Part shown: piece after piece, positions 59,829-64,000 of the stretch
Layout: every line of letters starts with the position of its first letter
Position numbering within the stretch: position 1 is the stretch's first letter
Origin: Dehalococcoidia bacterium
GTDB taxonomy: Bacteria; Chloroflexota; Dehalococcoidia; Lucifugimonadales; SHYT01
Reading direction: 5' to 3'
NCBI GenBank assembly: GCA_009693055.1
Contig: SHYA01000003.1
Coordinates: 62,001 to 126,000, forward strand
Length of the DNA stretch: 64,000 nucleotides
Notes under the pieces: model-generated
Seen by the model: the letters and a program-made list of their open reading frames with translations, nothing else
The model's database searches: none
Told to the model about the DNA's origin: nothing
Translations under genes and position numbers: made by a program

Positions 59829-60686
59829 ATGAAAATCGGAGCCCACGTTTCCGCCGCCGGCGGCGTGGACAAGGCCGTTGACCGCGCCGCCGAAATGGGG
59901 TGCGAGACGATCCAGTTCTTCTGCTCGCCGCCGCAGAGCTGGGCCTTCAAACCCGTAACCGAGGCCACCGCCGCCGCGTTCCGCCAGAAGTCCCATCAGG
60001 CTGGCATCGGCCCGGCGTTTCTGCACGCCATCTACATGATCAACCTGGGCACTCCAAACCCGGAGAACCTCAAGAAATCTGTGAACACGTTAGCGAACTC
60101 CATGCAGTTTGCGGCGGAGATTGGTGCGCAGGGCGTCATCTTCCACGCGGGAAGCGACAAGGGCGAGGGCCGCGAGAAGGCGTTCACGCAGATGGTCTCC
60201 GCAATGGCGCAGGTGCTGGAGCACTCGCCTGCCGGGCCGTGGCTCATGGTGGAGAACAGCGCCGGGATGGGAGACCACCTGGGCGCCAGCTTTGAGGAGG
60301 TGGGTCGCATGGTGCAAGCCTTGCGCTCGCCCAGAGTCCGCGTGTGCCTTGACACCCAGCACGCCTTCGCCGCAGGCTACAACGTCGCTGACGCCAAAGG
60401 GCTGGAAAAAGCCCTGGGCGAATTTGACCGCACCATTGGCCTGGACAGGCTTGGGGCGGTGCATGCCAACGACTCCAAGTACCCCCTGAGTGGAGGCGTG
60501 GACCGCCACGCGAACATCGGCGAGGGGCATATCGGCATGGCTGGTTTTGAGGTGCTCATGGCCCACAAAGCGCTGCGTAATGTACCGTTCCTGCTGGAAG
60601 TCCCAGGCCAGGAAGGCAAAGGCCCCGATAAAGACAACGTGGAGCGCCTCAAGGCTATTCGCGCTCGCCTGGGCATCAGCGCGTAA
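59829..60686 (+). CDS. nfo: Endonuclease IV (deoxyribonuclease IV)
   Basis: AP endonuclease of base excision repair with three zinc ions. The 285 residues start MKIGAHVSAAGGVDKAVDRA and carry the AP_endonuclease family 2 signatures: VIFHAGS, MVENSAGMG, RVCLDTQHAFAAGYNV, HANDSKYPLSGGVDRHANIGEG and LLEVPGQEGKGPD. GCGGGAGAG precedes the ATG. A minizincin gene follows after 9 bases. Confidence 0.96.
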   Translation: MKIGAHVSAAGGVDKAVDRAAEMGCETIQFFCSPPQSWAFKPVTEATAAAFRQKSHQAGIGPAFLHAIYMINLGTPNPENLKKSVNTLANSMQFAAEIGAQGVIFHAGSDKGEGREKAFTQMVSAMAQVLEHSPAGPWLMVENSAGMGDHLGASFEEVGRMVQALRSPRVRVCLDTQHAFAAGYNVADAKGLEKALGEFDRTIGLDRLGAVHANDSKYPLSGGVDRHANIGEGHIGMAGFEVLMAHKALRNVPFLLEVPGQEGKGPDKDNVERLKAIRARLGISA

Positions 60687-60695
60687 CGCCGCGCC

Positions 60696-61067
60696 ATGCG
60701 CCTGACCCGCCGCGCCTTCCGCCGTCTTCTCCAGCAGGCTTTGGACCAGCTCCCGCCTCAGGTCATGGATGCGCTGGAGAACGTCGCCATCGTGGTTGAG
60801 GAACGCCCTACAGCAGAGCAACTCCGACGCATGAAGATCGCCCAACCGAATGGCCTCCTCGGTCTCTACGAAGGCGTGCCGCGCACGGAGCGGTACGGAA
60901 ACAACGTGCTGCTCCCAGATAAGATCACCCTCTTCCAGCGGCCCCTGGAAAGCGCTGCGACCTCCTCCGACGAGCTCAAGCGAGATCTCACGACCACCCT
61001 CATCCACGAGATCGCCCACCACGTCGGCTGGTCTGACGCCGACCTGGACTGCATGGGGCTCGGGTAG
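60696..61067 (+). CDS. Metallopeptidase family protein (minizincin, DUF1025-like)
   Basis: Small zincin of 123 residues with TTLIHEIAHHVGWSDADLDCMG, where HEIAH plus the downstream Asp form a compact zinc site. The N-terminal half has VAIVVEERPTAEQL and GLYEGVPRTER, typical of the family. Proteolytic activity and substrates are not established. It lies between nfo and an alpha/beta hydrolase, whose start is 7 bases downstream. Confidence 0.85.
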   Translation: MRLTRRAFRRLLQQALDQLPPQVMDALENVAIVVEERPTAEQLRRMKIAQPNGLLGLYEGVPRTERYGNNVLLPDKITLFQRPLESAATSSDELKRDLTTTLIHEIAHHVGWSDADLDCMGLG

Positions 61068-61074
61068 CGCGGTC

Positions 61075-61944
61075 ATGACGGAAGGCTCGTGGACACACGG
61101 CGAAGTCGTGGTGAACGGCGTTCGCCTCCATTACGTGGAAGCGGGCAGCGGGCCGCTGGTCGTGCTGCTCCACGGATTTCCGGAGTTCTGGTACTCGTGG
61201 CGGCGCCAGCTCCCCGCGCTGGCTACGGCCGGCTTCCGCGCCGTCGCTGTGGACATGCGCGGCTACAACACTTCGGGCAAGCCGAAGGGCGTGAGCAGCT
61301 ACCAGTTGAGCGTGCTGGTAGAGGACGTGGCAGCACTCGTCCGCCATTTCGCCGCCCAGCGAGCGCACATCGTCGGCCACGACTGGGGCGGCGTCGTCGC
61401 CTGGAGCGTGGCGATGCGCCACCCCGAGCTCGTGGAGAGGCTGGTCGTCCTCAACGCGCCGCACCCCGGCGCGTTCCTCCGGGAGGCGCGCAGGCCCGGC
61501 CAACTCCGGCGCTCGTGGTACGTGTTGTTCTTCCAGCTCCCGTGGCTGCCCGAGGCCACGTTTCGCTCGGGCAACTACCGGCTCCTCCGGCGAGTTCTCC
61601 AGCGACAGCCACTTCGTGCAGGCGCGTTCACGGAAGACGACATCAACCGGTACGTGGAGGCTCTGGCGCAGCCGGGCGCGCTCACGGCGGCCATCAGCTA
61701 CTACCGCGCCACGTTCCGCCAGGCGTTCCAACACATGCGCCACAGCGCAACGCCCGTCACCGCCCCCACGCTCCTCATCTGGGGAGAACGCGACCCGTAC
61801 CTGGGCATCCGGCTCACGCAGGGCCTGGAGCACTGGGCGCCCAACAGCCGCGTGGAGCGCATCCCGGACGCCAGCCACTGGGTCCAGCACGACGCGCCGG
61901 AGCGCGTGAACGAGCTGCTGGTGGGTTTTTTGAAGGGCACGTAA
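61075..61944 (+). CDS. Alpha/beta hydrolase, epoxide hydrolase-like
   Basis: Residues 1-289 match soluble epoxide hydrolases: oxyanion motif HGFPEFWYSW, nucleophile Asp in GHDWGGVVAW, a cap domain with candidate ring-opening tyrosines (YVEALAQPG, ISYYRATFRQ), acid Asp in WGERDPYLG and the catalytic His in HWVQHDAPE. The ATG at 61075 has no clear Shine-Dalgarno, but it closely follows the minizincin stop and the homology starts there. Substrate unknown; fluoroacetate dehalogenases share this layout. Confidence 0.88.
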   Translation: MTEGSWTHGEVVVNGVRLHYVEAGSGPLVVLLHGFPEFWYSWRRQLPALATAGFRAVAVDMRGYNTSGKPKGVSSYQLSVLVEDVAALVRHFAAQRAHIVGHDWGGVVAWSVAMRHPELVERLVVLNAPHPGAFLREARRPGQLRRSWYVLFFQLPWLPEATFRSGNYRLLRRVLQRQPLRAGAFTEDDINRYVEALAQPGALTAAISYYRATFRQAFQHMRHSATPVTAPTLLIWGERDPYLGIRLTQGLEHWAPNSRVERIPDASHWVQHDAPERVNELLVGFLKGT

Positions 61945-61946
61945 CC

Positions 61947-61991
61947 GGAGGGCGAGGCCCCAAGCACTTCAGCATGGGTTCCTCGCCCTCC
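61947..61991. terminator. Inverted repeat between convergent genes
   Basis: GGAGGGCGAGG and CCTCGCCCTCC are exact complements, separated by 23 bases, right after the hydrolase stop and before the convergent VOC gene stop. It may act as a bidirectional terminator. Confidence 0.5.
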
Positions 61992-62016
61992 TTAAGGAAT
62001 GCTTTTGCGACTCGGC

Positions 62017-62385
62017 CTACCGCTGGACACGCTGGTACACGATCTGCTCGTTCCCCTCCGGGTCCTCAAACACCACGTAGTCGTAGTTCGGCCCCTGCTT
62101 CACGCCGGTCAGCAGCTTGACACCTCGCTTCTTCAGCTCGTCCACCGCCGCCGTAAGAGATTCCACCAGGAAGTTCGCCATCATGGGCGGCTTGCCGCGC
62201 TGCTTGGCGTGCGCCGGCTTGATCGGGCCTTCCAGCGCGAACCGCACCGCGCCCGTGTCAAACATGGCGTACTGGATCTTGTCATCGGCAAACCGGACTT
62301 TGAGGCCCAATGTGTCCCGGTAGTAGGCCAGCATCTTCTCCCAGTTGTCCACTCGTAGCGTAACGATGCCGAGTTGGCTGACCAT
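62017..62385 (-). CDS. VOC superfamily (glyoxalase-like) protein
   Basis: A 122-residue vicinal-oxygen-chelate fold protein: LGIVTLRVDNWEKMLAYYRD at the N-terminus, a central FDTGAVRFALEG strand and C-terminal YVVFEDPEGNEQIVYQ. Family members range from lyases and dioxygenases to resistance proteins, so no reaction can be assigned. The ATG at 62385 lies behind AAGGGGG. It is downstream of the GrdB/PrdB-like selenoprotein on the same strand. Confidence 0.82.
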   Translation of the reverse strand: MVSQLGIVTLRVDNWEKMLAYYRDTLGLKVRFADDKIQYAMFDTGAVRFALEGPIKPAHAKQRGKPPMMANFLVESLTAAVDELKKRGVKLLTGVKQGPNYDYVVFEDPEGNEQIVYQRVQR

Positions 62386-62488
62386 GCATCCCCCTTTCGC
62401 TTCTGTGGCGTGAGCGATCGCCGTCGCCAAGTATAGGCGAAGCGTTTCGCGAAGGAAAGCCGTGAAGGTGTTGGTGCTCCGGGAGCCG

Positions 62489-63373
62489 CTACGGGCGTGG
62501 CGGCCGCATCGCTCGTATCTGGTCAAGGTACTTCGCGATGAGCGGCGAGGCCGACGCGGGCTGCCACAAGCGCCGCCACTCCTTCTCGTCGCCGGGCCAC
62601 CGCTCCTCCGAGTGCACGATGGTGTTCGGCCCTTCCGCCCTCGCCAGCACCTTCAACGCCTCCCTGATCGTACGGAGCTGGAACTCCCTGTCCCCCGCCG
62701 GGCCCAGCGGGTGCGCGAACGGGAACTCCACCGCCAGCGCGCGTGGGACTCCGTACCGCGCCGCCCAGGACGACATCATCGTCACCAGGATGGTGCTCAT
62801 TCCCGCCGCCTCAATCATCCGTGCTAACACGAGCACGTCCTTGCAGCAGCCCGGTCAGGCAGGCGTCAGCAACGCGCCCTCCACGCCCTCACGGCGCATG
62901 TGCGCGATGATGGCGGGCCCGGTCTTCGTCTGCCACTCGCCCCAGCGTGGGCCGGGATGGCCCTGATACCCCATCACCGAGTAGTGGCTGGGCGCCAGGG
63001 AGCCGAGCTCGCCCGCCGCCTCCAACTCCGCGAACCGGTGGATGGGCAGAAGGATGTTCAAGTCCTTTTCTACGTCCGCGGGGTTGTAGTGCTTGTGCGC
63101 GGCGCCCAGCTCGCCCAGCTTGGTATCGCGCGGGATGACGCGGTACGTGGGGTCGCCCCAGTCCGGCTCCCGCTCCTCCCGCTCCATGTCAAAAGGCTGC
63201 TGCCTCCCCTTCAGGTACAGCCCGCCCGTAGTCAGCAGCGCAAAGCGCATCTGGCTAACTGGCTTCCGGAGCGGCGTGAACGGCGCCGTGGCGCGCTCGT
63301 CTGGCACCTGCCACTCCCGCCGTATCCATGCCGCCAGGCTGAGCGGCAGCCATTTGAAGCTGTCAACAGTCAT
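62489..63373 (-). CDS. GrdB/PrdB-family selenoprotein (glycine/sarcosine/betaine/D-proline reductase family), predicted Sec173
   Basis: Predicted selenoprotein of 294 residues with one in-frame TGA at 62857-62855. Before it the family pattern is clear: ALLTTGGLYLKG, TYRVIPRDTKLGEL, HYNPADVEKDLNILLPIHR and LAPSHYSVMGYQG. After it the frame continues PGCCKDVLVLARMIEAAGMS to a stop at 62489. The TGA sits in LLTPA-U-PGC, matching the UxxC redox motif of GrdB and PrdB, where Sec attacks the substrate. Its length is nearer to PrdB (about 240) than GrdB (about 430). The substrate is unknown and no partner GrdA/GrdC or PrdA is in the window. selB starts 315 bases away, divergently. Confidence 0.88.
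62820..62837 (-). promoter_or_regulatory. SECIS-like hairpin in the GrdB/PrdB-like gene
   Basis: On the coding strand CGTGCT-CGTGTT-AGCACG forms a perfect 6-bp stem with a 6-base loop whose second base is G. It begins 17 bases after the in-frame TGA, placing the loop about 24 bases from it, within the bacterial SECIS range. Confidence 0.6.
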
Positions 63374-63688
63374 TTCTTATTGCTCACTCACCCTCTCCAC
63401 TTTTGTGGAGAGGGGCTAGGGGTGAGGTCTCCACGCCGATGCTACCGTTTCGTTTACGGTGCGTCAATGAGGCAACGTAGTTCACCTCACCCCCATCCAT
63501 TCTGAGGCGTCTCTGTCATTCCTCGCTACGCTCGGAATCTCCGCAGTTGTCTCCTTGGGCAACTGCCGTGCATTACAAAGAAGGGAAATGCCGTGCCCAT
63601 GGCGTGGGTGGCGTGCCTCGCACGCCTACCTCCCCACCGCCGTGCCAACATGCTATCGTTAGGTGAAACACCCGTTCGGAGGCTCCGC
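63374..63688. other. Divergent intergenic region, GrdB/PrdB-like gene and selB
   Basis: About 315 bases. It contains an inverted repeat in 63387-63430 (TCTCCAC/GTGGAGA inside TCACCC...GGGGTGA), a CACCTCACCCCC run near 63483, a repeat-like CATTCCTCGCTACGCTCGGA (from 63516), and near the right end the selB ribosome binding site CGGAGG (63677-63682) with a TGCTATCGT -10-like box near 63652. No tRNA-Sec was found here. Confidence 0.55.
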
Positions 63689-64000
63689 GTGTTCGTCATC
63701 GGCACCGCTGGCCACGTAGACCACGGCAAGTCCACGCTCGTCAAGGCGCTCACCGGCATTGACCCGGACCGCCTCCAGGAGGAGAAAGAACGGGAGATGA
63801 CGATTGACCTGGGCTTTGCGTGGCTCACGCTGCCCAGCGGCCGCGAGGTGAGCGTGGTGGACGTGCCCGGCCACGAGCGGTTCATCAACAACATGCTGGC
63901 AGGCGTGCACGGGATGGACCTGGCGATGCTGGTCGTGGCCGCCGACGAAGGCGTTATGCCGCAGACGCGTGAGCACCTGGCTATCCTTGACCTGCTCGGC
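63689..64000 (+). CDS. selB: Selenocysteine-specific elongation factor SelB, partial (N-terminus)
   Basis: GTPase that brings Sec-tRNA to UGA codons marked by SECIS. The first 104 residues are visible: G1 motif [19 protein letters not shown], then [21 protein letters not shown]3 [20 protein letters not shown] and the SelB-typical [14 protein letters not shown]. The IDLGFA segment and lack of EF-Tu-type residues separate it from EF-Tu. The GTG at 63689 has CGGAGG 7-12 bases upstream. The C-terminal winged-helix domains lie outside the window. Confidence 0.95.
   Translation, partial: MFVIGTAGHVDHGKSTLVKALTGIDPDRLQEEKEREMTIDLGFAWLTLPSGREVSVVDVPGHERFINNMLAGVHGMDLAMLVVAADEGVMPQTREHLAILDLLG

Noticed and set aside
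62489-62836. A separate small protein starting at 62836
   Set aside because: It is the in-frame continuation of the GrdB/PrdB-like gene past the TGA; the sequence between 62857 and 62836 (PGCC) carries the family motif.
63374-63688. tRNA-Sec (selC) near selB
   Set aside because: No long-acceptor tRNA with a TCA anticodon was found in this gap; none was noticed elsewhere in the window either.

Overview
The window is high-G+C bacterial chromosome from a free-living member of the Chloroflexota, most likely class Dehalococcoidia. The main evidence is the block rpsB-tsf-pyrH-frr-uppS-cdsA-dxr-rseP-ispG-(...)-proS, an order I recall from Dehalococcoides-type genomes. A M-S-L type molybdenum hydroxylase, a PDH cluster opened by lpd, PAC2 and FmdB-type proteins, and intergenic GC-rich repeats of the kind common in that phylum fit this. 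No marker here fixes the genus. The affiliation is inference from gene content and synteny, not from a search.

Layout. 1-2.6 kb, minus: trigger factor (cut by the window edge) and aspS. 3.0-11.1 kb, plus: a dense operon for ribosomal protein S2, EF-Ts, UMP kinase, ribosome recycling factor, undecaprenyl-PP synthase, CDP-diglyceride synthase, the MEP-pathway enzymes DXR and IspG, and site-2 protease RseP. 11.1-14.1 kb: a small accessory insert (HicBA toxin-antitoxin pair, a DMT transporter bracketed by repeats, a cysteine synthase, an HU protein) before proS. 16.1-18.6 kb: FmdB zinc ribbon, D-aminoacyl-tRNA deacylase, a deazaflavin-type oxidoreductase and a PAC2 protein. 18.8-22.7 kb: FAD, 2Fe-2S and molybdopterin subunits of a xanthine dehydrogenase/CO dehydrogenase-family enzyme plus a ThiS/MoaD-like protein. 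22.8-29 kb: M1 aminopeptidase, CocE/NonD hydrolase and a lipoprotein glucose/sorbosone dehydrogenase. 29.3-31.8 kb, minus: DUF2203 protein, a rhodanese with in-frame UGA, and an MFS transporter. 32.2-35.4 kb: tatA, tatC, tatB and a fused RlmD-Maf protein. 35.5-41.2 kb: lpd-pdhA-pdhB-pdhC and cinA. 41.3-47 kb: metH, tag, tRNA-Gln and an aminotransferase. 47-52.2 kb, minus: an uncharacterised protein, hemW, ychF and a pseudokinase-beta-propeller protein. 52.4-58.6 kb: holA, def, cca, secD and secF. 58.6-64 kb: zinc alcohol dehydrogenase, nfo, a minizincin, an epoxide-hydrolase-like protein, a VOC protein, a GrdB/PrdB-like selenoprotein and the start of selB.

The most interesting theme is selenocysteine. 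The last gene is an unmistakable selB. Two minus-strand genes read cleanly through a single in-frame TGA at exactly the residue expected to be the redox or catalytic Cys/Sec: residue 235 of a two-domain sulfurtransferase (TGA then Gln-Gly-Gly-Ile-Arg), and residue 173 of a GrdB/PrdB-family protein (TGA-Pro-Gly-Cys). In both, a hairpin with a G in the first two loop positions lies at the distance expected of a bacterial SECIS. Conventional gene calling would truncate the first and split the second. selA, selC and selD are not in the window.

Other points to follow up: the RlmD-Maf fusion, a predicted pseudokinase joined to a zinc ribbon, one membrane helix and a PQQ-type propeller, a proline-rich insertion in SecF, an AspRS with the His31 associated with non-discriminating enzymes, and dispersed repeats that flank the DMT transporter and supply the last codons of the MFS gene.
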